From: Stomoxys calcitrans
Lineage: Eukaryota; Arthropoda; Insecta; Diptera; Muscidae
DNA length: 64,000 nt
Reading direction: 5' to 3'
Assembly (NCBI RefSeq): GCF_963082655.1
Contig: NC_081552.1
Location: forward strand, 122,984,458-123,048,457
Shown here: positions 44,623-55,859 of the stretch, one piece after another
How positions within the stretch are numbered: position 1 is the stretch's first letter
How the letters are laid out: every line of letters starts with the position of its first letter
The notes under the pieces: generated by a model
Told to the model about the DNA's origin: nothing
Seen by the model: the letters and a program-made list of their open reading frames with translations, nothing else
The model's database searches: none
Translations under genes and position numbers: made by a program

Positions 44623-46096
44623 CAAGTAAAAGCGTGCTAAGTTCGGCCGGGCCGAATCTTATATACCCACCACCATGGATCGCATTTGTCGAGTTCTTTT
44701 CCCGACATCTCTTCTTAGGCAAAAAAGGATATAAGAAAAGAGTTGCTCTGCTATTAAAACGATATCAAGATATGGTCCGGTTCGGACCACAATTAAATTA
44801 TATGTTGGAGACCTGTGTATAATTTCAGCCAATTCGTATAGGAATTGCGCCCATTGGGACTCACGAAGTAAAATAGAGAGAACGATTTATATGGGATCTG
44901 TATCGGGCTATAGACCGATTCAGACCATAATAAACACGTTTGTTGATGGTCATGAGAGGATCCGTCGTACAAAATTTCAGGCATATCGGATAATAATTGC
45001 GACTTCTAGGGGTCAAAAAGTCAAGATCCCAGATCGGTTTATATGGCAGCTATATCAGGTTATGAACCGATTTCAACCTTATTTGACACAGTTGTTGAAA
45101 GTAAAAATAAAATACGTCATGCAAAATTTCAGCCAAATCGGATAGGAATTGCGCCCTCGAGAAGCTCAAGAAGTCAAATCCCCAGATCTGTTTATATGAC
45201 AGCTATATCAGGTTATGGACCGATTTCAACCATACTTGGCAAAGTTGTTGGATATCATAACGAAATACTTGGTGCCAAAAATTAATTCCAATCGGATAAG
45301 AATTGCGCACTCTAGAGGCTCAAGAAGTCAAGACTCAAGATCGGTTTATATGGCAGCTATATCAGGTTATGCACCGATTTAAACCATACTTGGCACAGTT
45401 GTTGGATATCATAACAAAACACGTCGTGCGAAATTCCATTTCAATCGGATAAGAATTGCGCCCTCTAGAGGCTCAAGAAGTCAAGACCCAAGATCGGTTT
45501 ATATGGCAGCTATATCAGGTTATGGACCGATTTGAACCATACTTGGCACAGTTGTTGGATGTCATAACAAAACACGTCGTGCAAAATTTCATTTCAATCG
45601 GATAAGAATTGCGCACTCTAGAGGCTCAAGAAGTCAAGACCCAAGATCGGTTTATATGGCAGCTATATCAGGTTATGAACCGATTTGAACCATACTTGGC
45701 ACAGTTGTTGGATATCATAACAAAACACGTCGTGCGAAATTCCATTTCAATCTGATAAGAATTGCGCCCTCTAGAGGCTCAAGAAGTCAAGACCCAAGAT
45801 CGGTTTATATGGCAGCTATATCAAAACATGGACCGATATGGCCCATTTACAATACCAACCGACCTACACTAATAAGAAGTATTTGTGCAAAATTTCAAGC
45901 GGCTTGCTTTACTCCTTCGGAAGTTAGCGTGCTTTCGACAGACAGACGGACGGACGGACAGACGGACGGACATGGCTAGATCGACATAAAATTTCACGAC
46001 GATCAAGAATATATATACTTTATGGGGTCTCAGACGAATATTTCGAGTAGTTACAATCAGAATGACGAAATTAGTATTGTATAGGAGGGTATAAAA
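44623..46096 (-). mobile_element. Array family A Helentron, 7 monomers
   Basis: Monomers run from 44884 to 45802 in exact 153-bp register. Type a marker TATATGTTGG. It corresponds to the 6-monomer copy after the dimer duplication, so one monomer was gained or lost since. Confidence 0.9.
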
Positions 46097-46228
46097 ATGG
46101 ACCCCCACCAACGTTGACAACCCACACAAACGAAAAAACCACCATGATTTGCGGATCTGCACATGGAATGTCCGCACTCTCTATAGAGAAGATGCAGTAT
46201 ACGCGCTGGCGGATGTATTAGAAAAGTA
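46097..46228 (+). pseudogene. RTE-like endonuclease N-terminal fragment, copy b2
   Basis: 132-bp fragment with type b markers. It is the copy physically closest to the rest of the RTE element, which resumes at 47872. Confidence 0.85.
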
Positions 46229-47871
46229 CAAGTAAAAGCGTGCTAAGTTCGGCCGGGCCGAATCTTATATACCCACCACCATGGATCGCATTTGTCGAGT
46301 TCTTTTCCCGACATCTCTTCTTAGGCAAAAAAGGATATAAGAAAAGAGTTGCTCTGCTATTAAAACGATATCAAGATATGGTCCGGTTCGGACCACAATT
46401 AAATTATGTGTTGGAGACCTGTGTAAAATTTCAGCCAATTCGTATAAGAATTGCGCCCATTGGGGCTCACGAAGTAAAATAGAGAGAACGATTTATATGG
46501 GATCTGTATCGGGCTATAGACCGATTCAGACCATAATAAACACGTTTGTTGATGGTCATGAGAGGATCCGTCGTACAAAATTTCAGGCATATCGGATAAT
46601 AATTGCGACTTCTAGGGGTCAAAAAGTCAAGATCCCAGATCGGTTTATATGGCAGCTATATCAGGTTATGAACCGATTTCAACCTTATTTGACACAGTTG
46701 TTGAAAGTAAAAATAAAATACGTCATGCAAAATTTCAGCCAAATCGGATAGGAATTGCGCCCTCGAGAAGCTCAAGAAGTCAAATCCCCAGATCTGTTTA
46801 TATGACAGCTATATCAGGTTATGGACCGATTTCAACCATACTTGGCAAAGTTGTTGGATATCATAACGAAATACTTGGTGCCAAAAATTAATTCCAATCG
46901 GATAAGAATTGCGCACTCTAGAGGCTCAAGAAGTCAAGACCCAAGATCGGTTTATATGGCAGCTATATCAGGTTATGCACCGATTTAAACCATACTTGGC
47001 ACAGTTGTTGGATATCATAACAAAACACGTCGTGCGAAATTCCATTTCAATCGGATAAGAATTGCGCCCTCTAGAGGCTCAAGAAGTCAAGACCCAAGAT
47101 CGGTTTATATGGCAGCTATATCAGGTTATGGACCGATTTGAACCATACTTGGCACAGTTGTTGGATGTCATAACAAAACACGTCGTGCAAAATTTCATTT
47201 CAATCGGATAAGAATTGCGCACTCTAGAGGCTCAAGAAGTCAAGACCCAAGATCGGTTTATATGGCAGCTATATCAGGTTATGAACCGATTTGAACCATA
47301 CTTGGCACAGTTGTTGGATATCATAACAAAACACGTCGTGCAAAATTCCATTTCAATCTGATAAGAATTGCGCTCTCTAGAGGCTCAAGAAATCAAGACC
47401 CAAGATCGGTTTATATGGCAGCTATATCAGGTTATAGACCGATTTGAACCATACTTGGCGCAGTTGTTGGATATCATAAAAAAACACGCCGTACAAAATT
47501 TCATTCCAATCGGATAAGAATTGCGCACTCTAGAGGCTCAAGAAGTCAAGACCCAAGATCGGTTTATATGGCAGCTATATCAAAACATGGACCGATATGG
47601 CCCATTTACAATACCAACCGACCTACACTAATAAGAAGTATTTGTGCAAAATTTCAAGCGGCTAGCTTTACTCCTTCGGAAGTTAGCGTGCTTTCGACAG
47701 ACAGACGGACGGACGGACGGACGGACAGACGGACGGACATGGCTAGACCGACATAAAATGTCACGACGATCAAGAATATATATACTTTATGGGGTCTCAG
47801 ACGAATATTTCTAGTAGTTACAAACAGAATGACGAAATTAGTATACCCCCCATCTTGTGGTGGAGGGTATA
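46229..47871 (-). mobile_element. Array family A Helentron, 8 monomers, intact 5' end
   Basis: Monomers run from 46490 to 47561. The microsatellite is extended (five successive GGAC steps near 47705-47740). Its 5' terminus is the complete CCCCCCATCTTGTGGTGGAGG form, unlike the other array members. The RTE reading frame resumes immediately after GGGTATA. ACAAG occurs at both host junctions. Confidence 0.9.
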
Positions 47872-48270
47872 ACAAGGCAGATATTACCGCCTTACAGGAA
47901 ATGCGATGGACTGGGAATGACGTCACTACAACACCAAACAGTGACGAACTATACTATAGCTGACATAACACGAGGCATGAATTTGGCTGTGGATTTGTGG
48001 TTAGTCGGAGACTGAAACACCTTATCTCCAGCTTTACTCCGGTGGGTGAGGGGCTAGCCACAATCCGCATAAAAGCCAAATTTGTCAACATCAGCCTTAT
48101 TTGTGCTCATGCCCCGACGGACGACAAGGACGAGCAGACCAAGGATATTTTCTACGAGCGCCTAAAGAGAGAATATGACCGCTGCCCCGCCCATCATATT
48201 AAAATCGTTCTGGGAGATTTTAAACAAGCAAGACATTTTTGGTCCAACAGTCGAAAAGTTTAGCCTCCAC
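47872..48270 (+). pseudogene. RTE-like endonuclease, main part
   Basis: ADITALQEMRWTGND, then (after a frame break at about 47965) FGCGFVVSRRLKHLISSFTP, IRIKAKFVNISLICAHAPTD, KDEQTKDIFYERLKREYDRC and IKIVLGDF (usual GDFNA; here GDFKQ, so the Asn is lost). These are successive core motifs of the EEP endonuclease. The N-terminal strand lies in the 132-bp fragments upstream of the Helentron. Confidence 0.85.
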
Positions 48271-48539
48271 GAGATCCAGTAATGGGTTGAGGCTAATAGA
48301 TTTCGCCGCGGCAAAAACATGGTAGTTAGTAGCACCAGATTTCAACATAAAAATATTCACAAAGCCACATGGCTGTCACACGATCAAAACCAAATTGATC
48401 ACGCTGTGATAGATGGAAGATATTCATCCAGCGTGTTAGATAAACGAAACGAACAAACGAACGAATATAGATTCGGATTATTACCTTGTTACAGCAAAGG
48501 TTCGCACCCGTCTGAACATGGCGATGAAAGTACGATCTG

Positions 48540-49915
48540 ACACTACACGGAAGCTGGACATTGAAAAGCTGCAAGCAGATGGCAGCGGCATACTCCACTC
48601 GAAGGACCCAACTGCTTGATGAAAGCACTCCTTGTTCCGATGATATTATGGCGCAGTGGCAAACTATTGTCCACACCATAGAAAATGCTGCGAAATCCGT
48701 ACTTGGGTACCGATGAAGGAGAGGTATCAGGAGAAAAGGAGAGAGGAAAAACGTCTATTCCGCAGAAAGAAAAAGGAAATGGAAAGACGAGAGTGTAAGC
48801 GAATTGAGATGTACAGGAGTTAGAATGAAGTCCGGAAATTCTACCAAATAATTAAACATCAAGCCGATGGCTTTGGTGCAGGCACATCCTCCTGCAGAAT
48901 GAGGTTTACCTCCTAGTCAGAATGAGGTCCAAGTAGCAGTAACCCGACAAAAGAACAGACAGGCAGCAGGAGCCGACGGGTTACGCTGAACTATTTAAGA
49001 CCGGAGGCGACACGCTGATAAGGCGTATGCATCAGCTTATCTACGCAATCTGCTTAGAGGAACGCATACCCGATGATTGAAACCTCAGCATACTATGTCC
49101 CGAACTCAAGAACAGAGTCAAGACGGAATGTGCCAACTACAGAGGAATAAGTCTCCTTCCCATCACATACAAGATACTGTCGAGCGTACAGTGTGAAAGA
49201 TTAAAACCCAAAGTCAATGAGATAATTGGGCCCTAGACCAGATATTCACACTGCGCCAAATCTTGGAAAAGACCCGAGAAGGACAAATTAACACCCACCA
49301 TCTCTTTGTTGACTACAAAGACGCTTTCGATACTCCTTTACGTTCAAAAGTATTTCAAGCCATGTCTGAGTTTAGTTTCCCTGCAAAATTAATTAGGCTC
49401 TGCAGGATGATACTTGCTGATACGCGTTCCTCAGTAACAATAGGAAAGTATCTCTCGGAAACATTCAATACCAAACGAGGTTTCAGACAAGTAGATATCC
49501 TATCGTGTGATCTCTTTAATATCCTGCTGGAGAAGATTATACGAGATGCAGAAGTGAATAGATATGGCACACTAATCACAAGAGAAATGGATCTTGCAGT
49601 AAATGGAGATAAGACGAAATTGATGGTTTCAACTCCCAAAACGTCTTGTACAACCGAGCAGATAAAGAAAATGGAGAAAGTTAGGAACCACAACTTTGAG
49701 ATAGGCAGTAACTTTATCTACTTCTGCACCGCCGTAACTGAAACGAATGACACCAGTTTTGAGATAAAGGGATGAATAATACTGGCAAACAGATGCTACT
49801 TTGGACTAAGTAAGCAGTTTAAAAACAAGGCCAACTCTCGACAAACGAAGATTACACTATACAAGACACTTATACTACCCGTGTTGTTATAAGGTTCTGG
49901 GCATGGGTACTTGTG
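48540..49915 (+). pseudogene. RTE-like reverse transcriptase, YADD box deleted
   Basis: Frames give NRQAAGADGL (RT start motif), AELFKTGGDTLIRRMHQLI, CANYRGISLLPITYKILSS, then a 170-residue frame (49263-49775). That frame has HHLFVDYKDAFDTPLRSK (motif A Asp), RLCRMILADTRSSV and TKRGFRQVDILSCDLFNILL. RDAEVNRYGTLITREM then joins directly to DLAVNGDKTKLMVST. The segment that normally carries YADD between these motifs is missing. The thumb begins at about 49680. Confidence 0.85.
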
Positions 49916-50745
49916 AAAGCAGATAAGATAATTAATATTTATCGGATTTGACCGGTTTTTGTTATATAAGTAAGCTTACAGCCATATTTTTCCAGGCTTT
50001 TTGACAAATACCTCAGACTTACTTTCATCACTTAACAAGAAGTCCTTTCAGTAAGAAACCTAATTTTTTTCGTATAACTAGTTTGTTTAAAGATGAATCA
50101 ATGTTTTTTTTAATCAAACGCATTACTACATTTCATTTTGATGCTCACGGTATACTCCACAAAATCACCACCCCTACTATAAGAAATCGCGCATGAATTA
50201 TTTTTAAGGTGTTTTATGTCTGGCAGATGAATTTGCTAAACTTCAATGAAATAAAACTGGTTTAAAAAACTCGTTGACAAACAAATTTACTGTGAAAACT
50301 TTCAGAAATTATAACCCCATGTACGAAATTTTAATTGCGAATTTTACAGCGGTATATAGTTGAAATGATTTTTTAAACTGTTTACACCAACACAAAATAC
50401 GAAAAAAAATCTGTGTATTAGAAAACTGTCCGGAAATTGGAACCAGAAGCTCTAATATCAGAAAGTTCCGAGGTTCAAATTTCCGAGATCTATTGTAATA
50501 TCATAAAAATCGTTTTTTTTTTCCTGTAAATAGTACTTTCATCCCTATTTGGAATTGTCCATGTCCCAGATTTGCTGTTGTACAGTGTATTTATTCGACA
50601 TAAATTTCTATTTGTGGTCACATCCTAAGCACTCAGAGAAATGTGTTAGTAAAATAGCAAAAATGTTTGCTGTAACAGCAGAAAATCTGCTGAAAATGGG
50701 ACAGCAGCAATTTCTTGCCAAAGCAGCAAGGATTTTCTGTTGTTC
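49916..50745. other. AT-rich intergenic DNA, nothing recognised
   Basis: AT-rich; no repeat shared with the rest of the window. The frame from 50549 mixes unique and repeat sequence and is not credible as a gene. Confidence 0.5.
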
Positions 50746-50747
50746 TC

Positions 50748-51500
50748 ACACCAGGCACGCCTCCGTGTGCCCTCTTTTAGAATACACAGAACAAAAATGT
50801 CTTTATATTCAAAATCTAAACTTCTAGGCTTTATTATTGCATCTTGACTTGTGTAAAATTTTGCAAAAAGTGACATCTTAACTTGTTAGTAAAATAAAAA
50901 GAAGATGCCGCTTTTTTCAAAAACGGTATTCATTTTCTGCAGTTTTCAAAAGGTGATAAGATGTTTGCACCCTAAAAATATCAAAAATACTTTTTGAAGT
51001 TGAAAATAACATCTAATGTTTTTATTTAATTTTTATAATATTTCAGAACTAAATTTTATCTAATTTTCTGAGACTAAATATCTAGTAAATAATATTGATA
51101 CTTGTCAACAAAAAATGTACGTTTAAAATTGCCTCAAATGTTCATTTCAAATGCAGTAATTATTGTTTTTTTATTTATAATTCAGAAAGCTGCAACTGTG
51201 TCTTGCACGGCTAAAAATTTTAATATAAGATCGGAAAAGAGTGTTTTATCATTATTTCTCTGGGAAAGACTAAATAAATTCATGGCTTCATATGTTCTTC
51301 TGAATTTACATTCTTATACTTTTTAATGGCTTATCCTAAATTAATCATTTAATTCGTATTCTACCCGCATATACCTTTCGGTTGGCCTCAATATTGCTAT
51401 TATTAGGCTACATATAAAGTTTTTGGGCGACTATCAGGGGCTTAACTTTATTTTTCAATGTAAGGTTCGTACGCTTAACTTAATTTCATTTGATCGGCCT
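50748..51500 (+). repeat. Diverged copy of the 25 kb repeat
   Basis: ACGCCTCCGTGTGCCCTCTTTTAGAA corresponds to the GCGCCCTCTTTTACTTTAT start at 25.0 kb. Near 51355-51450, TTCGTATTCTACCCGCATA and GGCCTCAATATTGCTATTA match the diverged 125-150-bp unit. The middle is unrecognised AT-rich DNA. Confidence 0.45.
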
Positions 51501-51526
51501 ACATATTCGCTTGGAATGTTTTTTTT

Positions 51527-52645
51527 TTATACCCTCCACAATAGGATGTGGGTATACTAATTTCGTCATTGCGCTTGTTACACCTCGAAATAAGCGTCTA
51601 AGACCCCATAAAGTATATATATTCTTGATCATCTTGACATTTTAAGTCGATCGTGCAATGTCCGTCCGACCGTTTGTCTGTTGAAAGTGCGCTATCTTTC
51701 GAAGCAGTAAAGCTAGGCGCTTGAAATTTTTCACAAATACTTCTTATTAATGTTGGTCGGTTGGGATTGTAAATGGGCCACATCGGTCTACGTTTTAATA
51801 TAGCTGCCATTTAAACCGATCTTTGGTGTTGATTTCTTGAGCCGTTAGACAGCGGATTTCTTATCCGATTTCGCTGAAATTTTGCACGTGGTGTTTTAGA
51901 ATCATGCCAACAACTGTACTAAGCATGGTATAAATCATTCCATAAACCGATCTCCCGATTAGAGTTCTTGAGCTTCTGGAGGGCAAAATTCTGATTCCAT
52001 TTGGCTGAATCTTTGCACATATTTTTGAGGAATGGCTTTCAACAACTTTTAGAGCCTCTTTAGGGCGATTTGAATAAAACGATCTTGTTTCATGATGATC
52101 TTGTTTCATATTTCATAGTATGTTCGTACTCTACTCCTAAAACCCTTTTATTTGATATCCAGACAGGCACAAACAGGCTGTATGTCCCTTTGAGAAGGTT
52201 TGGCGGCCCTTGAGATACTTGGTCTAAAATTTTGACATTAAATTTGTATTCTACTCTCTGTTATTATTTAAAACGACTTGAAGGTTTCGTGTACATTTTT
52301 TAACTGTCTTGTTTATATACTTAATCTTACAATGTTAAATTTAAAATCGCCGACGTGTGCCAAATGTGGTATGAATCGTTCCATTTCCTGATATAGCTCC
52401 TATATCCTCTATAGGGCGATTTGGCTAAAATTTTGCACAATTGCATCTTCTATGGTCCCCAACGTCTAAGCCGAGGATGGCGCAAATCGGTTCATGATCT
52501 GATATGGTTGTAATGGCATAGCAATTCTTATCCATTATCTTTGATTTACCTATAAAGAAATACCGGGCAAAGAACATGACAAATGAGATCCATGGTGGCG
52601 GCTATATAAGATCTGGTCCGGCCGACCTTAGCCCCCTTTTACTTA
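51527..52645 (+). mobile_element. Family A Helentron-like element with internal insertion
   Basis: The 5' end (ATACCCTCCACAATAGGATG), the ACCCCATAAAGTATATATA block and the CAATGTCCGTCCGACCG microsatellite remnant are present, with diverged monomers to about 52110. 52110-52330 is foreign sequence, partly of the diverged 125-150-bp repeat type (TACTCTACTCCTAAAACCC). The 3' part resumes at about 52350 and ends with GGTCCGGCCGACC and CCCCCTTTTACTTATT. Confidence 0.75.
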
Positions 52646-52829
52646 TTATATTGTCTAAAGTTTATATCCCATCATCTAGGCAACACCTTGGTGTTCTGCC
52701 ACTGAAATCAAATTTTAAGCGAACAATCATTTTTAAGTCCTTTATATTAATCGTATCATAAACCCAAGGAATGTTTGATATAGACTCGAGTAAAATCTTC
52801 CGTGATTTTGACCATGTGGTAACCACATA

Positions 52830-53290
52830 AGGAAGTAAGGAGCAAGTCAGTATAGTTTTCGGTGTTATAACGAGACACATAGGACTACGAGCATATGCAG
52901 AATTGACGCGGCAAGTGATAGCGTGTGTAGGGCATGTGGGGAAGATGATGAGACGTTGAAGCATTTCCTATGTCATTGCCCGGCTTTCATGACTAACAGA
53001 CACCGGTACATAGGAGGGGACACAATACCAGACATGAACCAACTTAGGGACGTGGATTGGAAAACAATAAAGGATTTTGTAAGTAGCACGTTATTCCTAA
53101 AGGTCAAAACAGAATGAGCGCGTTGAGCTTTGGTTGTGAGCGTTGCGTTGAAAAATGCTACTCTGCAAACAAATCTCGTAAGAGCAAAAATCAAAAGTTA
53201 AAGAATTTTAAACTGTTTAGGCCTTTTCTTTTTTGATATTAATGTTTAGAGTGCACAACAAACCGCTAACTAGCTTATGAGTTAATAACA
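52830..53290 (+). mobile_element. Non-LTR retrotransposon 3' fragment
   Basis: GAAGTAAGGAGCAAGTCAG through GTTATAACGAGACACATAGG corresponds to the segment before the zinc knuckle in the 29.0 kb copy. 52923-53117 then reads MCRACGEDDETLKHFLCHC, RHRYIGGDTIPDMNQLRD and WKTIKDFVSST. GTGCACAACAAACCGCTAAC marks the diverged 3' untranslated region. Heavily 5'-truncated, no clear tail. Confidence 0.75.
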
Positions 53291-53334
53291 ATATACATTT
53301 TTTTGATGTTCCTTATATCGTTAAAGTGCAGCCG

Positions 53335-53530
53335 TGACACAACACAGTTATCCTTTCCTCAATATTAAAATCATATTTCTGGAGGTCTAATCTCATTCTT
53401 GTCGGTTTTGATTGTTGGTTTTTCTTGGAGAACAAGTATGATAGCGGTCGGTGATTGCTCTTCACCAAAAACTGGTTTCCATACATGTAAGGCCTAAAGT
53501 TGTTGATAGTCCGATTAACAGGTGCTAGTT
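53335..53530 (-). pseudogene. Gypsy RNase H fragment
   Basis: Minus-strand frames give INNFRPYMYGNQFLVKSNH, then PLSYLFSKKNQQSKPTRMRL and DLQKYDFNIE. This is the standard gypsy RNase H segment, though the usual TDH core reads SNH here. It is separated from its RT by the nested Helentron. Confidence 0.75.
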
Positions 53531-53551
53531 ATTGTTCAATGGCCGATTTAT

Positions 53552-54659
53552 TACACCCTCCTTCATTGGATGGGGGTATACTAATTTCGTCATTCTGTTT
53601 GTAACTCCTCGATATATTCGTCTAAGACCCCATTAAGTATACATATTCTTGATCGTCATGACATTTTAAGTCGATCTAGCCATGTCCGTCCGTCTGTCAG
53701 TCGAAAGCACGCTAACTTTCGAAGGAGTAAAGCTAGCCGCTTGAACAAATACTTCTTATTAGTGTATTGTTATTTATATAGCTGCCATAAAAACCGATAT
53801 TTGATCTTGACTTCTTGAGCCACTAGAAGGCACAATTCTTATCCGATTCGGCTCAAATTTTGCATGAGATGTTTTATTATGACTTCCAGTAGTAAGTATG
53901 GTTAAAATTGGTCCATAACCAGATATAGCTGTCATATAAACATATCTGTTGTTTTGACTTCTTGAGCGGCGAGAGGGCGCAATTCCTATCCGATTTGCCT
54001 GAAATTTTGCACAACGTGTTTCGATATGACTTCCAATAACTGTGCTAACTATGTTTTAAATCGGTTCATAACCTCATATAGCTGCCATATAAACCGATCT
54101 TGAATGTTGACTTCTTGAGGCACTAGAGGGCGCAATTCTTATCCGATTTGGCTGAAATTTTGCATGTGTTTTGTTATGACTTCTAACAACTGTGTCAAAT
54201 AAGGTTCAAATCGATCCATAACCTGATATAGCAGTCATATAAACCGATCTGAGATCTTGACTTCTTAGGCCCCCAGGGAGGTGTAATTATTATCCGAAAT
54301 TTTGTACAACGGCTTCTCCCATGACCTTCAACATACTTGTCATATATGGTCCGAATCGGTGATACAGCTCCCATATAAATCGATCTCCCTATTTTACTTC
54401 TTGAGCCCCTAAAGAGCGCAATTCTTACTCGAATTGGCTGAAATTTTACATAATGGTTTTACTATGGTCTTCAACATTCAATTCAATTATGGTCCGAATC
54501 GGATCATAACTTGATATAGCTCCAGTATTAAATCAATTATTTTCTTTAATCCTTTGTTTGCCTAAAAGAAGATATCGGGAAAAGAACTCGACAAATGCGA
54601 TCTACGGTGGAGGGTATATAAGATTCGGCCCGGCCGAACTTAGCACGCTTTTACTTGTT
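53552..54659 (+). mobile_element. Family A Helentron nested in the gypsy pol remnant
   Basis: The 5' end is ACACCCTCCTTCATTGGATG with GGGGGTATACTAATTTCGTC. The microsatellite GTCCGTCCGTCTGTCAGTC follows, then six to seven monomers. The 3' end has the stem-loop TTCGGCCCGGCCGAA and tail AGCACGCTTTTACTTGTT. The gypsy sequence continues on both sides, so this insertion is younger than the retrotransposon. The junctions sit in T-rich sequence with no obvious target duplication, as expected for Helentrons. Confidence 0.87.
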
Positions 54660-54930
54660 TCTTTCTCCATTGGTAGAAGATCTGGAAGCATATGCCGCCG
54701 TTAATTATGTAACATCAAATCTTGATTCGGGACTGCACAACATGCGTATTAATTCGCATCTGTGACTATGCAAAATTTTTTATTGCTATCTGGGTAGTTG
54801 GATTTAAAAGTGAAATTTTAAAATATTGAAATGATTTTTCGCAATCTTCAGGCCATACAAATTTTACATTTTTTCTCGTCAATTTAGTAAGTTGTAAAGA
54901 ATGTTCCAAGAAGTTGTGGATAAATTGTCT

Positions 54931-55620
54931 TTAGTAATTACCGAATGGGGCAAATCTTTTAATTTCCTCAGCATTTCTTGGAGTAGGATATGATTTGATA
55001 ATGCCATATTTGCTGCTATCAGGAAGTATTCTCCTTATTTGTGTACATATATGTCCTAAAGTTAAATTATGTTTTCGACAAGTTAAAAAGACAGCTTGCA
55101 TATTGATTTTCATGTACTTTTCAGAGCATTCAGTCATTAAAAGGTCATCTGTATAGAGAAATGCCATTGACATCATTCTCTGGAAGGAATTTTGTGCTTC
55201 TTCTATTCCGTATGGAAGTATCTTAAAACGGAATGATCCTTCCTTTGAAGAGAACGATGCAATGTCTCCAGACTCTTTTTCCAGTTCAATTTGATGGAAC
55301 CCTGACAACAATTCAAGACAGGAAAAATATTTTGCGCTTCCTAGCTGATCAATAATATCCTCTATTCTAGGTAGAGGATATTTATTTGCTATAAACTTTT
55401 TATTATTTTGCCTATAAGCTACTACAAGTCGCCATCTCTTCTCTGGGTTACTAGGTAAAGATTTCCTTGGGACAGGTAGTATTGGGCAATTATAGAATGA
55501 AAACGAGGGTCCAATAATGTCAACATTTTTAAGTTTCTCTACTTGTCTACTAATTTCTTCCTTTTGACTGTAGGGAATTCTATAGTTCTTGATGTAAACA
55601 AGTCCGCTACTCTAAACTTT
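54931..55620 (-). pseudogene. Gypsy reverse transcriptase fragment
   Basis: The 126-residue frame 55311-54931 has LSGFHQIELEKESGDIASFS, EGSFRFKILPYGI, FQRMMSMAFLYTDDLL (YxDD at residues 53-56), FLTCRKHNLTL and YPTPRNAEEIKRFAPFGNY. About ten residues between FQRMMSMAF and LYTDD are missing relative to the family. Upstream (55600-55311), other frames give CPILPVPRKSLPSNPEKRWR and NKYPLPRIEDIIDQLG. The family is Ty3/gypsy, perhaps 412/mdg1-like. Confidence 0.85.
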
Positions 55621-55859
55621 TGTACCAAAGATGGTTTGTATAAATTGTAACTGTTTCTAAGGCAAAAATGTCCAAAAATTCCTTTACATAGTTCAGTTAG
55701 GGGTTTTAGCAAATTTAAATTTATTTTTCAGCCAAAGTGTTAGATAAACCATCAGTGATATTAGCTGATGATTATGCCTTTGTCAGCTCCTGGATTTTGT
55801 CTGCAAAAACACTCGCTGATTTATTAAGTTGCCCTACATTAGTCGCTTCACCTTTGACG

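Larger units (their letters stand above)
40441..47871 (-). repeat. Higher-order tandem array of Helentron A plus RTE fragment
   Basis: Composite units each consist of a 132-bp RTE-like endonuclease fragment followed by a family A element. Fragment starts are at 40973, 42426, 44491 and 46097, with spacings of 1453, 2065 and 1606 bp. The differences (612 and 153) are exactly 4 and 1 times the 153-bp monomer. First-to-last monomer distances are 765, 1377, 918 and 1071 bp, i.e. 6, 10, 7 and 8 monomers, all exact multiples. Alternating markers (TCTAGAAT/TCAAGAAT; TTGAAAAC/TTGACAAC; CCTTGATT/CCATGATT; TATATGTTGG/TATGTGTTGG) give an a-b-a-b order. Only the last unit has the normal 5' terminus. Confidence 0.93.
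47872..49915 (+). mobile_element. RTE-like non-LTR retrotransposon, remainder after the array
   Basis: It continues the reading frame stopped at 46228. ADITALQEMRWTGND (catalytic Glu in QEMRW) begins the segment, followed by the rest of the endonuclease to about 48265, a linker, and RT from about 48955 to 49915. It ends at YKTLILPVLL, the thumb motif, after which no 3' end is evident. Stops (48300, 49080, 49240 and others) and a deletion of the YADD region make it dead. Family: RTE/CFDP2-like, from motif recognition. Confidence 0.85.

Noticed and set aside
41373..47756. Recurrent 60-115-residue open frames (MGSVSGYRPIQT.., MAAISGYEPIST.., MPEILYDGSSHD..) as a novel repeated protein family
   Set aside because: They occur on both strands of the 153-bp monomer, stay open because 153 is a multiple of three, and lie in non-coding Helentron sequence. 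Nothing suggests translation.
40441..47871. CRISPR-like or phage-type repeat array
   Set aside because: Repeats are contiguous 153-bp monomers in a eukaryotic transposon, with no unique spacers.
48326..48679. Minus-strand frame of 117 residues
   Set aside because: Shadow of the RTE linker coding on the plus strand; no motif of its own.
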